64,000 nt of DNA, taken from JBGLNJ01 sp034434835 (GTDB taxonomy: Bacteria > Chloroflexota > Anaerolineae > Fen-1058). The notes below the pieces were generated by a model. The model worked only from the letters and a program-made list of their open reading frames with translations, was not told where the DNA came from and searched no databases. Every line of letters starts with the position of its first letter. The first letter of the stretch is position 1. Below are positions 39,102-49,000 of the stretch, one piece after another. The DNA lies in contig DAOTXX010000129.1 of NCBI GenBank assembly GCA_034434835.1, positions 1-64,000 of the forward strand, read 5' to 3'. Position numbers and translations under genes: made by a program.

Positions 39102-39914
39102 TTACGCCTCCTTTCGGTAGTAGACTTGAGCTGGCGTCCGATAGTCGAGCGACTGGTGCGGACGCTCATCGTTATAGAACTGGAAGTAGCGCCCGATGCC
39201 GTGGCGCGCCTCACGCGGGGCGGCGTACTCGTGCAGATACACATCTTCATACTTGACGGTCCGCCAGAGTCGCTCGACAAAGATGTTGTCCAACGCGCGG
39301 CCCTGGCCGTCCATGCTGATCTGCACGCCCGCGGCCGTCAGTCGGTCCAGGTACTGCGAGCTAGTGAAGTGGCTACCCTGATCGCTATTCCAGATTTGCG
39401 GCGTGGCCTGGGCCAAGGCGCGGTCAACCGCTTTCAACACGAATGGCATTTCGAGCGTCTGGTCAAGTTCCCAGCTCAGCACATAGCGCGAGAACATGTC
39501 CAGCACAGCGACCAGGTACATCCAGCCCCCAGCCAGACGGATATAGGTGATGTCAATGCCCCACACCTGGTTGGGACGGCCGATGACCAGATTCCGCAGT
39601 AAATACGGGTAAATCGCATGGGCCGCGTTGCGTTGGCTCAGGTTAGGGCCAGGGCAAATGCCCGCAATGCACATCTCGCGCATGTGCCGTTGGACGGCTT
39701 TGCGGTTGATCCGAGTCCCTTCTTGGTTCAGGATGACCGTGATCCGGCGCGAGCCATAGAACGGATGCGCGGTGTAGATTTCATCAATGCGGTGCTTGAT
39801 AGCGACCTCCTCGGCCGAAGGCGACACCGGCTGGTAGTACAAACTGGTGCGATTCAACCCGAGCAACTCGGCCTGTAGTGTGAGAGACAAGTCGCTGTTG
39901 TGGCGTTCAACCAT
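39102..39914 (-). CDS. IS3-family transposase OrfB
   Basis: The 270-residue product is an rve-type DDE catalytic domain: Asp in VWGIDITYIRLAGG, Asp in IWNSDQGSHFTSSQY and Glu in NIFVERLWRTVKYEDVYL, all intact. The N-terminal HTH_21-like part is YYQPVSPSAEEVAIKHRIDEIYTAHPFYGSRRIT. The reading frame stays open upstream across the A9 run into the orfA region. An OrfAB fusion would therefore form by skipping one A. Confidence 0.93.
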   Translation of the reverse strand: MVERHNSDLSLTLQAELLGLNRTSLYYQPVSPSAEEVAIKHRIDEIYTAHPFYGSRRITVILNQEGTRINRKAVQRHMREMCIAGICPGPNLSQRNAAHAIYPYLLRNLVIGRPNQVWGIDITYIRLAGGWMYLVAVLDMFSRYVLSWELDQTLEMPFVLKAVDRALAQATPQIWNSDQGSHFTSSQYLDRLTAAGVQISMDGQGRALDNIFVERLWRTVKYEDVYLHEYAAPREARHGIGRYFQFYNDERPHQSLDYRTPAQVYYRKEA

Positions 39915-39924
39915 GGTCAGCCGC

Positions 39925-40230
39925 TCATCTCTCGACAGTGTTGAGGCCAGATTTTTTTTTGAGCCAAGCTAACTGCGTCGTTAGTCGGCCAATCTCGGTG
40001 TACAACTCCTCAACTTCGCGCTCGTGCGTCGCTTTCAGTTCACGCGTTGCGCGTTGCTCGTCCGCAAACACCGTCGGCAGTCCCGCGATGGCCTGCGACT
40101 TCCAGCGCCGAAGTTGATTGGGGTGCACACCTTGTTCAGACGCAATTTGCGAGAGCGCCTTTTCTTCTTTCAACACTTCCAGCACGAGCTGGGCCTTGAG
40201 GTTAGCACTGTATTGTTTTCGCATGGTCAT
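39925..40230 (-). CDS. IS3-family transposase OrfA
   Basis: The 101-residue product has the HTH of IS3 OrfA (MTMRKQYSANLKAQLVLEVL, IASEQGVHPNQLRRWK) and a leucine-zipper coiled coil (REVEELYTEIGRLTTQLAWLKKK). OrfA binds the element ends. It is followed by orfB in another frame after a nine-A run. Confidence 0.93.
   Translation of the reverse strand: MTMRKQYSANLKAQLVLEVLKEEKALSQIASEQGVHPNQLRRWKSQAIAGLPTVFADEQRATRELKATHEREVEELYTEIGRLTTQLAWLKKKSGLNTVER
39952..39960 (-). other. A9 slippage site between orfA and orfB
   Basis: Nine A (minus strand) follow CTC in orfA. The frame of orfB is +1 to orfA. With eight A the two would read as one protein (LKKNLASTLSRDERL). With ten A the frame hits a stop within about 14 codons. 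The frame relation is therefore the loss-of-one type, not the usual minus-one shift. Polymerase slippage could supply it. Confidence 0.6.
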
Positions 40231-40278
40231 GCTCCTACCTTAAGTCGGCTCCTTTTCTTGTCTAGTTTTACGGGTACA

Positions 40279-40734
40279 TTATAGTTCCTCGTCCAATGCA
40301 CTCTCAACCTCCGGCCAGGAAACAGGCGGATATATCCGCGCGGGATCCGGGCCCTGAAGGACGATACAGCGTCCGGCCCGGATGTGCGCGCGATGCAGGG
40401 CCCAAGAGCTGTCAACGATGTCCGTCCGCAATTGGTGAGTCGGAGGTGATGGTTGCCGGGCTTCTGACAGAAGGATATAGTATCCATCCAGCTCTGCGCC
40501 GAGAGGGGGGAAATCTCGGGCAAGAGTGGCGTAAAGGTTATCCAATTCCTTCTTTTCCCGATCGGTGAGCGCCGTTCTCAGAATCACGTGGAAGTCAATG
40601 TCACCGATGGGGCCAGATTCCGGAAAAGCCGCGGCTCCATAGAGATAAAGCCCGTGCAGCTTGTCACAGAGCACGGTGCGCAGGCCCCGAAGGAGCGCCC
40701 GGCACAGATCTTGGATTTCCTCTGGGAGTTCCAT
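40279..40734 (-). pseudogene. Truncated nucleotidyltransferase (ANT/DUF4111-like)
   Basis: The 151-residue frame holds the N-terminal nucleotidyltransferase half of the AadA/DUF4111 type: GLYLYGAAAFPESGPIGDIDFHVI (GS-like loop changed to GA and the D-x-D acidic pair kept), RPLT-like TALTDREKKEL, and GPDPARIYPPVSWPEVESALDEEL. Relatives continue with a roughly 110-residue helical C-terminal domain, but this frame stops at TAA on the base next to the IS3 end (40278). The missing half is not found on the other side of the element. The product is probably inactive. An aminoglycoside or streptomycin substrate cannot be claimed. Confidence 0.75.
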
Positions 40735-40892
40735 TCCGTTCTATTGCGCCAACGCCCCGCACTTTAGCCGCACATGGGCATGGCCAAGTATCCCGCGTCA
40801 ATCGAGACGACACACTGACGAGTTAGCCCGCGTGTGCCCGCGTGAAACGATACCTCGTTAGGTCTGCGGTGTTGTAACGGCTCAGGCCGTCA

Positions 40893-41081
40893 TCAGGGCG
40901 TTGGTGTAGGCAAGTTGGTGATGATGTTGGAGAACACATTGCCAATGGCCGGGCCAAGCAAAGCCAAAATGACGATGATGCAAATCGGTACTAGAGTGCA
41001 GACCGCCAAAAGAACCAAAAGCACCACAACCACTATAAGCCATTTGCTCTTGGTCGGCGCGGCAGATGGTGGATTGTCCAT
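40893..41081 (-). CDS. Small single-pass membrane protein
   Basis: The 62-residue product has a cytosolic Pro/Lys start (MDNPPSAAPTKSKWL), one or two tightly linked hydrophobic helices (IVVVVLLVLLAVCTLVPICI, ILALLGPAIGNVF) and a short tail ending LPTPTP. AAGGAGA lies seven bases before the ATG. No family recognised. It follows the lipoprotein gene by 92 bases on the same strand. Confidence 0.7.
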   Translation of the reverse strand: MDNPPSAAPTKSKWLIVVVVLLVLLAVCTLVPICIIVILALLGPAIGNVFSNIITNLPTPTP

Positions 41082-41173
41082 GACTGTCTCCTTTCAGTTG
41101 GAGTGGTGCACCGGCAAGGCGAGCCCTTCGCACCAGAGGCGAGAGGAGCCTGGTCGGCTGGGTCTTTATTCTA

Positions 41174-42226
41174 TCACTCAGCCTCCTTACGGAGGAGGCA
41201 AGTTGGATTCTTGAGCACCATCGTTATCTCACTGTTGGCCAGGTCCGCTTCCAGGTGCCAATCGTTGCTGACATGCTCGCCCGCGCTATCCTTGGCTTTA
41301 AGGACAAGCGTCCCTTGTGTCTCAATGCCATCTTTTGTCTTGACCACGATCGGGACTCCTGGCCCGCCTGGGGTTGGCCGGCTGAAAGAGATTTGTTCAA
41401 AGTCCGCCAGGTTGGCCAGAATCTCCTCTGTTCCACGTTTCAGGTAGAATGAATTGGACGTTGTCGTACGGTTTGTGCCGCCAATGGCATAGCCTGCCGT
41501 AGAATAGTACCGGAAGGCAAATCGAGGATTAGAGACGGCCTGTGCCAGCCCCGCCGGTTCCGTCACCTGAATCTTCCACTGGGTCACTGGCTTGGTCGGT
41601 GTAAACCTGGGAGTCGGACTGGCCTTGGGCAGTTGGGTCAGTACGATTGTACAAGTCGTACCCAGATCATACTTTTTCTGATCAGAGCCTTCCAGGATAC
41701 CCAGCAATCTTCCTCCAAGCTCCTGGTTGTCTGCCAGGGTTACCATGTGTACTCCCTGACTTTCGTAAGCTCGTCGAAATAGGGTCAACGGGATGAGCAG
41801 GTAAACTCCGTCAGTGGTTTTGAGCAGGAGCTTGTTGGGGGCATTCAACAAGTCCTTGCTTGTGTCAATCCGGCGCACTTCAGTTGTGACCTCAGTGCCG
41901 AGTTTGGTCGTCAATTGAACCATGGGATACGTACCGTCGGACTGCAGAGTTGGCATCGGCGGCACTGGCATGGGCGGACATGGAACAGGCGTGCCCATCG
42001 GTATGGGGGTCGTAGTCGGGCGAGTGGGGAGAGGAGTGCGGGAAACCAGCGGGGGTGCTGTCCGGGTTGAAAGGATCGTCGGCGTACGTGTGGCCGCGAT
42101 CTGTGTCGGCGTCAGTTTGCGCAGCGGTGTGGCGGTGGGCGTTGGAAGGGCTGCCATAAGGTTGCATCCCATCAAGATGGCGGCGACCAATGCAATGCCA
42201 AGTATTTGTTGCAGTGACTTGCTCAT
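41174..42226 (-). CDS. Thr/Pro-rich lipoprotein of unknown function
   Basis: The 350-residue product has a lipobox LMGC (Cys21). A Thr/Pro linker (about 25-85) is followed by two soluble parts: residues 95-200 (VQLTTKLGTEVTTEV, LLLKTTDGVYLLIPLTLF) and 215-350 (WKIQVTEPAGLAQAVSNPRF, LKAKDSAGEHVSNDWHLEA). No enzyme motifs seen. It is surface-anchored. The Thr/Pro linker is the same style as in the macroglobulin and the beta-helix lipoprotein. Confidence 0.8.
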   Translation of the reverse strand: MSKSLQQILGIALVAAILMGCNLMAALPTPTATPLRKLTPTQIAATRTPTILSTRTAPPLVSRTPLPTRPTTTPIPMGTPVPCPPMPVPPMPTLQSDGTYPMVQLTTKLGTEVTTEVRRIDTSKDLLNAPNKLLLKTTDGVYLLIPLTLFRRAYESQGVHMVTLADNQELGGRLLGILEGSDQKKYDLGTTCTIVLTQLPKASPTPRFTPTKPVTQWKIQVTEPAGLAQAVSNPRFAFRYYSTAGYAIGGTNRTTTSNSFYLKRGTEEILANLADFEQISFSRPTPGGPGVPIVVKTKDGIETQGTLVLKAKDSAGEHVSNDWHLEADLANSEITMVLKNPTCLLRKEAE

Positions 42227-42853
42227 TTTTGCTCCTTGTACGATGATTCGGCGGTGATGTCAGTTCATCTTCCCTTGGCGAACGCAACTGCTCAGCCTGC
42301 TGGCGACCGAGGCCGCGTCGGGTGGGTCTGTGACCGGGCCACGTGCCTACCGTAAATACAGTGGCCGCGCCAATGATTCACATCATCGCACGGCCTCATG
42401 AGACGACCGTCCCTGCCGCAAGCCACTTGCTCGCTTGGCGAGCCTTGTTCAAACCCTGGAAGGCAAGAGATCGGCCACAGCCGAATGAGGTTGTAGGGAG
42501 GATACGCAAGCGCACTATATTGGCTGTGCCAGTCCACATGGTATGGCCCGAGCGAACACGTGATGAGATCAAGACCGCGAGTGCGACCCCGGAAATGGAT
42601 AAAGTGCGACAACGGCGAACTGGATGGCTGGCGGATTGAATTCCGAGCAACACTAATACCATTATACCAGAAAATCCGCGTGATCGCCGCCAGGAGAGAG
42701 GAAATGGGAGACGGAAGCTATTGAGGCTTCGTGTCTTGGTGTCTTTGTGGTAGAATTCGGGCATCGAAGGTCAGAGGTCGAAAGTCGGAAGGCTATCTCC
42801 GACTTCGCCTCACAGGCTTGTGACTTTTGCCTTCCGACGAAAGGAGTGTCCTC
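42227..42853. other. Intergenic region without a supported gene
   Basis: The 626 bases between the lipoprotein start and tldD hold only short frames without family similarity or ribosome sites. Near 42751 a TAGAAT-like -10 precedes tldD. At 42772-42835 TCGGAAGG and CCTTCCGA are inverted, which may form a leader hairpin. Confidence 0.5.
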
Positions 42854-44293
42854 TTGAAAGACCTCATCGAACGCGCGTTGAACGTCGCGCAGCTCAAAGG
42901 TGCGACCTACGCGGATGTGCGTCTCGTCCACAACGAGACCGAATCCATCACCGTCAAAAACGGCGTCGTCGAAGCTTTGGGGCACAGTCAGGACCAGGGC
43001 CTGGGTGTGCGCGTCATCGCTGAGGGCGCGTGGGGCTTTGCTTCCTCTGCGGTCTTGACGACGGCCGAAGCCGAGCGAGTCGCCGCGCTGGCGGTGAGCA
43101 TCGCTCAAGCTTCGGCGCTGTTCAAGACCCAAGACGTGGACATTGGCCCGCCGGTCGTCAGCCGAGGTGAATACCGCACGCCGGTCGTGATCGATCCATT
43201 CGCCGTGCCCCTGGAGCGCAAAATCGAGACGTTGCTCAAAGCGGACGCGCTGATGCGCCAGGCCCCGGGCGTCCGAGTGGCGACGGGCACGATGACGTTC
43301 ATCCATGAGCGCAAGACGTTCGCCAGCACCGAAGGCAGTTGGATCGAGCAAGAGATCATCGAATCGGGTTGCGGCCTCCAGGCTACGGCGGTGGGCAATG
43401 GCGAAGTGCAGACCCGTTCGTACCCCAACTCGTTTGGCCGCCACCAGATGACGCGCGGCTACGAGTTCATCGAGGAGATGGATTTGGTGGGCAACGCCGG
43501 ACGTGTGGGCGAAGAGGCCGCCGCGCTGCTTCGTGCTGATCCATGCCCCAGCGGCGTGATGACCATCATCCTGGGCGGGCCGCAGCTCGCGCTCCAGGTT
43601 CATGAATCGTGCGGGCATCCGATCGAGCTGGATCGCGTGTTCGGCACCGAGGCTTCATTCGCAGGTACATCGTTTTTGACGACGGACAAGCTGGGGACAT
43701 TCCGTTATGGGTCGCCGGTCGTCAACATCACCGCCGACTCGGTGACGCCTGGTGGCTTGGGCACGTTTGGTTGGGACGACGAAGGGGTGCCCGCGCAATC
43801 CACGCCGATCGTGCGCGAGGGTATCTTTCAGGGCTACCTGATGTCGCGCGAGACCGCGCGTAAGCTCGGCAAGACCTCGAATGGCTGCATGAGAGCTTCG
43901 GGCTGGAACCGGATGCCGATCATCCGTATGATCAACGTGAGCCTGGAGCCGGGCACGTGGAAGCTGGAGGACCTGATCGCCGATACCGATCACGGCATTT
44001 ACATGGACATGAATCGCTCATGGTCCATTGACGATCGGCGGTTGAATTTCCAATTCGGCACCGAGGTCGCGTACGAGATCAAGGGCGGCAAGCTGGGCCG
44101 CCTGTTCAAGAACGCGATCTACACTGGCCTCACGCCCGAGTTCTGGGGCCAGTGCGATGCGGTGTGCAACCGTGACCACTGGGTCGTGTGGGGCACGCCG
44201 AACTGCGGCAAGGGCCAGCCGATGCAGGTGGCGCACACCGGGCATGGCGCGGCGCCCGCCCGCTTTCGCAACATCCAGGTTCGAGGGGCATGA
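42854..44293 (+). CDS. tldD: TldD metalloprotease subunit
   Basis: The 479-residue product has the TldD signature: ADVRLVHNETESITVKNGVVEAL at the N-terminus, the zinc motif HESCGHP (HExxxH), the segment GTFGWDDEGVPAQSTPIVREG and a C-terminal NMGRYVxxxR-like segment (NCGKGQPMQVAHTGHGAAPARFRNI). With TldE it forms a ring-like protease that trims peptides, including modified natural-product precursors. The start taken is the TTG at 42854 with AAAGGAG eight bases upstream; a TTG nine codons earlier has none. tldE follows 53 bases later. Confidence 0.92.
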   Translation: MKDLIERALNVAQLKGATYADVRLVHNETESITVKNGVVEALGHSQDQGLGVRVIAEGAWGFASSAVLTTAEAERVAALAVSIAQASALFKTQDVDIGPPVVSRGEYRTPVVIDPFAVPLERKIETLLKADALMRQAPGVRVATGTMTFIHERKTFASTEGSWIEQEIIESGCGLQATAVGNGEVQTRSYPNSFGRHQMTRGYEFIEEMDLVGNAGRVGEEAAALLRADPCPSGVMTIILGGPQLALQVHESCGHPIELDRVFGTEASFAGTSFLTTDKLGTFRYGSPVVNITADSVTPGGLGTFGWDDEGVPAQSTPIVREGIFQGYLMSRETARKLGKTSNGCMRASGWNRMPIIRMINVSLEPGTWKLEDLIADTDHGIYMDMNRSWSIDDRRLNFQFGTEVAYEIKGGKLGRLFKNAIYTGLTPEFWGQCDAVCNRDHWVVWGTPNCGKGQPMQVAHTGHGAAPARFRNIQVRGA

Positions 44294-44346
44294 GACCCCC
44301 ACCCTGGCGAAGATTTAGGACCTTTATAAGGTCTCAGGAGAACACC

Positions 44347-45693
44347 ATGCTTGGACAAACACAAGCCAGACAGATCACCGATCGCGTGTTGACACTGACC
44401 AAGACCGGCCAGGCCGAAGTGCTGTTGTGGATCACCGAGAGCGCCCTCACGCGCTTTGCCAATAATACCATTCACCAGAATGTGACCGAGACCAACACCG
44501 CCGTCACGCTCCGCGTGGCGCTGGGGCAAAGGGTGGGCCTGGCGTCCACCAACGACGCGACGGAGAGTGGGCTGGCGAAGGTGGTCGAACGGGCGACAGA
44601 ACTGGCTCAGTTACAGCCGGAAAACCCGGAATTTGCAGGCTTCCCGGAGCCGTCGCCTTTCACGCCCGCGTCTGGGTTCGATGAGGCCGCCGCGTCCGCG
44701 ACGCCACACCAGCGGGCCAGCGCTGTCGGCGAAATCATCCGCCAATCCAGAGAGGGCGGCACCATCGCCGCGGGCGCGTTTTCCACCAGCAGAATAGAAA
44801 TTGCCATTGCCAACTCGCGCGGTGTGTTCGGCTATCATCCGGCGACAACCTGCGACCTTCACGCGGCTGTGATGGCCGAGGGCGGCGGCAACGGCTACGG
44901 TCAGGTGACCTCGTGGAAGCTGGATGACATACTGGGCAGCGTCGAACGGGTGGGCCGCGAGGCAACGCACAAAGCGCTGCGCGCGCGCGATCCCCAACCG
45001 CTCGAACCGGGCGTGTTCACCGTCGTGCTCGAGCCTTATGCCGCGCTCGACATATTGGAAATGCTGAACCATGTCGGATTCGGCGCGCGGGCGATGCAAG
45101 AAGGCCGCAGTTGGATGAACGACCGGATCGGCCAGCAGGTCATGTCGCCTGTCGTGACGATTGTGGATGACGGCCACGACGAATTGGGTTTGCCCTTGCC
45201 TTTTGACTTTGAGGGGGTGCCCAAGCAAAAGGTCGTGCTCGTCGAAAATGGTGTACCGCGCGGCCCGGTGTACGATACGACAACGGCGCGCAAAGATAGC
45301 AAATCCTCCACCGGCCACGCACTCCCGCCGCCCAACACCTACGGGCCGGCCGCGCTCAACCTGGTCATGTCGCCCGGCACGGCGACGGTGGAAGAGATGA
45401 TCCGCTCGACCGAGCGTGGGCTGTACATCACGCGATTTTGGTACACGCGCGTCGTCCATCCGCGCGATTGCGTCATCACCGGCATGACGCGCGACGGCAC
45501 GTTCCTCATCGAACGTGGCGAGCTGACGACGCCGGTCAAGAACCTGCGCTTTACGCAGAGCTATGTTACCACGCTGGCAAAGGTCGAGATGATCGGCCAG
45601 GAAGCGCGGACACTTGCAGGCGGATATTTTGGCGCGGCGCGCGTCCCCGCGCTCAAGCTGCGCGAGTTCAGCTTCACAGGAGTGACCCAGTGA
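44347..45693 (+). CDS. tldE: TldE (PmbA) protease partner
   Basis: The 448-residue product is the TldE/PmbA partner: SALTRFANNTIHQNVTETN, VALGQRVGLASTNDATES, LNLVMSPGTATVEEMIRSTERGLYITRFWY and LTTPVKNLRFTQSYV. It lacks the HExxxH zinc site, as TldE proteins do. AGGAG precedes the ATG at 44347. A terminator lies 28 bases after the stop. Confidence 0.92.
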   Translation: MLGQTQARQITDRVLTLTKTGQAEVLLWITESALTRFANNTIHQNVTETNTAVTLRVALGQRVGLASTNDATESGLAKVVERATELAQLQPENPEFAGFPEPSPFTPASGFDEAAASATPHQRASAVGEIIRQSREGGTIAAGAFSTSRIEIAIANSRGVFGYHPATTCDLHAAVMAEGGGNGYGQVTSWKLDDILGSVERVGREATHKALRARDPQPLEPGVFTVVLEPYAALDILEMLNHVGFGARAMQEGRSWMNDRIGQQVMSPVVTIVDDGHDELGLPLPFDFEGVPKQKVVLVENGVPRGPVYDTTTARKDSKSSTGHALPPPNTYGPAALNLVMSPGTATVEEMIRSTERGLYITRFWYTRVVHPRDCVITGMTRDGTFLIERGELTTPVKNLRFTQSYVTTLAKVEMIGQEARTLAGGYFGAARVPALKLREFSFTGVTQ

Positions 45694-45721
45694 AGGATGG
45701 CCGTTGGCCTGTTGAGATGGG

Positions 45722-45761
45722 AACCGGCGGAGCGCGTGTCAGATCGCTCCGCCGGTTTTTT
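45722..45761 (+). terminator. Rho-independent terminator of tldD-tldE
   Basis: AACCGGCGGAGCG (45722-45734) and CGCTCCGCCGGTT (45745-45757) form a 13-bp stem followed by a T-run to 45761. Confidence 0.93.
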
Positions 45762-45850
45762 AATTGAGTGTTTTGCATTAATACACGGTTAGTCAAAGTT
45801 GGGCTATAATCTTACTGGACCTGGCAATATTCACATCTAGCGGTTGGAGT

Positions 45851-45898
45851 GCAGGCTTCAGCCTGCTCAGCCGCCAGATGTAGCAGCCCAAGGGCTGC
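45851..45898. repeat. Paired palindromes in the kinase leader
   Basis: GCAGGCTTCAGCCTGC (45851-45866) and GCAGCCCAAGGGCTGC (45883-45898) are both near-perfect palindromes in the 390-base gap before the first kinase. A TATAAT lies at 45805-45810, so they would be in its leader. Such 'gcaggcttcagcctgc' elements recur between genes in other bacteria. The rest of the gap (45900-46083) is GC-rich without a gene. Confidence 0.7.
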
Positions 45899-46083
45899 AA
45901 TCCGGCGATTGGCCAAATATGGTAATCTTGTTATGGGTCTTGTGGGTATAAGGCCATCATCAAGCAAGCTTCTACGTTCGATGGAGAAGGCGGCGCGCCC
46001 GGCGCCATGGTCCGCCCCCTGTGAGCGGCCTTTCGGCAGGCCTCTGAGGCGACGTTGCTTGACCATATAGCCGGAGGTGGGCG

Positions 46084-49000
46084 ATGAAAGAGAGTCGCAA
46101 GACCAAGGCGCAACTCTTGAGCGAATTGGCCGAGTTGCGAACGCGCCTGGCCGAATTGGAAACCGTCGAAGCCGGGCGTCAGCGAGCCGAGGCTGCCCTG
46201 CGCGAATCGGAAGCCAAATACCGCACACTGATCGAGCAACTCCCCGCCGTCACGTACATTGCCGCGCTAGATGAACAGAGCAGCACGCTCTACCAGAGTC
46301 CCCAGATTGAGCAGATCGTAGGCTTTACGGCCGAAGAATGGACCTCCGATCCCGACCGATGGGCCAAACAGCTACATCCCGACGACCGCGAGCGCGTGCT
46401 GGCCGAGCTGGCCCACAGCCATGCCACCGGCGAACCGTTCCGTTCCGAGTACCGCCTGATCGCACGGGACGGCCGCGTGGTCTGGGTCCGCGATGAGGCC
46501 GCGATCGTGCAGGACGAGGTCGGGAGTCCCCTTGTTCTTCAGGGCGTTTTGTTCGACATCACACGGCGCAAACAGATGGAACAGGAATTGGCGCAACATC
46601 AAAGTCGTTTGGAGCAACTGGTTCAAGAGCGCACTGCCCGGTTGCAGCAAGAGATCATGGAACGCCAACAGGCCGAAGAAGCGTTGCGGCGCAGCGAGGC
46701 GTTGCTGAGTGAATCGCAAAAGATCGCCCATCTCGGCAGTTGGGAATTCGATCTGGCCGCCAATCACCTGACCTGGTCGGATGAGGTCTATCGTATTTTC
46801 GGGCTGCGTGCAGAAGAGTTTGCCGCCACCTACGAAGCGTTCCTGGAGTGTGTTCACCCGGACGATCGCGCGGCTGTGGACGCTGCCTATGTCAGCTTGG
46901 TGCGTGACGGGAAAGACATTTTCGAGTTCGAGCACCGGGTGATCCGTAAGGACACTGGCCAGGTCCGCCATGTGCACGAAAAGTGTATCCATGCGCGAGA
47001 CGCATCCGGCAACATCGTAAGATTGATCGGCATGGTGCTTGACGTCACCGAACGCAAGCGGGCAGAGCAGGTGCAAGCTGCCCTCTATCGCATCTCGGAA
47101 GCGACCCAGACTGCTCAAGACCTGAGCGAGCTTTTTGGCCTGATCCATGCCATCATCGGTGAGTTGATGCCGGCCCCCAACTTTTACATCGCTCTCTACG
47201 ATGCCTCCGCCGATGTGTTTGTGACTCCCTACCTGGTGGATGAATTCGGTGTTCCCCCGCCTCCTTACAAGCCGGGCAAGGGGCTGAACGCTTATGTGTT
47301 ACGGACCGGAGAACCCCTGCTCGTGACGCCAACCGTCTTTGAATACCTGGTGCAATCGGGGCAGGTGGAATTGATCGGTAGACCCGTGGTGGATTGGCTG
47401 GGTGTGCCACTGAAAACGCCGCACGGAACGATCGGCGTGATGGCCGTCTATACGTACACTGAGGCTGCCCGTCTCACCAAAGTAGACAAGGACGTGCTCG
47501 TGTTTATCTCCGCCCAAGTGGCAATGGCAATCGAGCGCAAACAAGCGGAAGATGCCCTGCGCGCAAGTGAGGCTCGTTTCCGCAATTTGTTTGAAGGCAT
47601 CCCGGCCTGCTGCTGGACTTTTGATCGGCAAGGCACGATCCTGGACTGGAACCGCGCCAGCCAGGAATTGTATGGCTGGACCGCCGAACAAGCCATCGGC
47701 AAAACTATGTATGAGTTGATGGTGCGGGAAGAAAATGTCGCGGCGACGCAGGAAACAATCGCGGCCGTCTTTGCCGGGCAATCCTTCCGGGGCCTGGAGT
47801 ATTTGGATTGGCGGGCCGATGGGACAACATGTGACGTGCTGGTCAACGAGTATCCCGTGTGGGACAGCCAGGGCCAGGTCATCATGGGCATCTGTGCCGA
47901 GTTGGACATCACCGAGCGCAAGCGAACGGAAAAAGAGATCCAGCGGTTGAACCAGGACCTGCAGCGCCGGGCACGGGAACTGGTCGCTCTCAACCGGGCC
48001 GGGCAGATCATGGCCTCTACGCTGGACCTGAACACACTGCTCGAACGGGTTATGGAGCGGGTCAGGATTTTGCTGGACGCCGAAGGCGCGTCCGTCCTGC
48101 TGCGTCCCACTGAGGCCGATGCGGCCAGCGATGAACTGGTCTTTGCTGCGGCTACCGGCCCGGGGGCCGAAAAACTGCCGGGCCTGCGGCTGTCTTCGGC
48201 AGGCGTCGCGGGTTGGGTCGTGCGTGAGGGGCAGGCTGCGCTGATCGCCGATGCTCAGAATGACCCACGCCATGAGCGCCAGGTGGATGCTCTCACCGGC
48301 CTGACTACCCGATCGCTTTTGGCCGTGCCGTTGATCTCGAAGGGGACGGTGTGGGGTGTGGTCGAGGCGGTCAACAAGGGCACGGGCACTTTTGATGTAC
48401 ATGACCTGCGCGTGATGGAGGCGCTGACCAGTTCGGCTGCCATCGCCATCGAAAACGCCCGGCTGTTCTCGATGGTGAATCAAGAAAAACGGCGGCTCGA
48501 GTTTCTCTATCACCTGAGCCAGCAGCTCGCCGGAAGCCTTGACGTGCGAGAGATTGCCCAACGCGCGTTGGATGGCCTGCGCGCCGTGGCGGGACTCTTG
48601 CGCGGCCTTGTCGCCGTGCGGGAGCGCGACTCGTTGCGGTTGGTGGCTGTGTCGGGCTATGACGCCGAATCGCTCGAGGCGCTGAATCAACGACTGCCTC
48701 TCCGCGTGGGCTATGGATTGCTCGGCTGGGTGGCGGCCCAGCGCCAACCGGCTATTGTAGACGACGTGACGCAAGACCCGCGCTGGGTAGTGGTGTCGGG
48801 GATGGACGAGTGGGTCCGCTCGGCGTTGAGCGTGCCCCTGCTCAGCGGCGATGAACTCGTGGGGGTGCTCAGCATCTACAGCGACCGGCCGGCTTATTTT
48901 ACAGAGGACATCTGCCGACTGGTCGAGTCGGCGGCCGCGACGGTGGCCGTGGCGATCGCGAATGCCCGCCTGTATGCCACGGAGCAACAGCGCGCGACCG

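Larger units (their letters stand above)
38925..40278 (-). mobile_element. IS3-family insertion sequence, 1354 bp
   Basis: The right end reads (minus strand) TGTACCCGTAAAACTAGACA and the left end (plus strand) TGGACCCCTTCGTCAAGACA. They share the TG tip and 18 of the first 30 bases. The element contains orfA and orfB of an IS3-type transposase in the expected order. The flanks (AAGG left, TTAT right) show no target duplication, which suggests a deletion next to the element. A strong hairpin (39021-39042 with 39058-39079) sits between the left end and orfB. Confidence 0.85.

Noticed and set aside
45900..46083. Possible cyclic-di-GMP riboswitch in the HK1 leader
   Set aside because: The leader is GC-rich with palindromes, but I found none of the conserved riboswitch core bases.
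47299..48987. Minus-strand frame of 562 codons inside HK1
   Set aside because: It is antisense to intact PAS and GAF domains and has no ribosome site or motifs.
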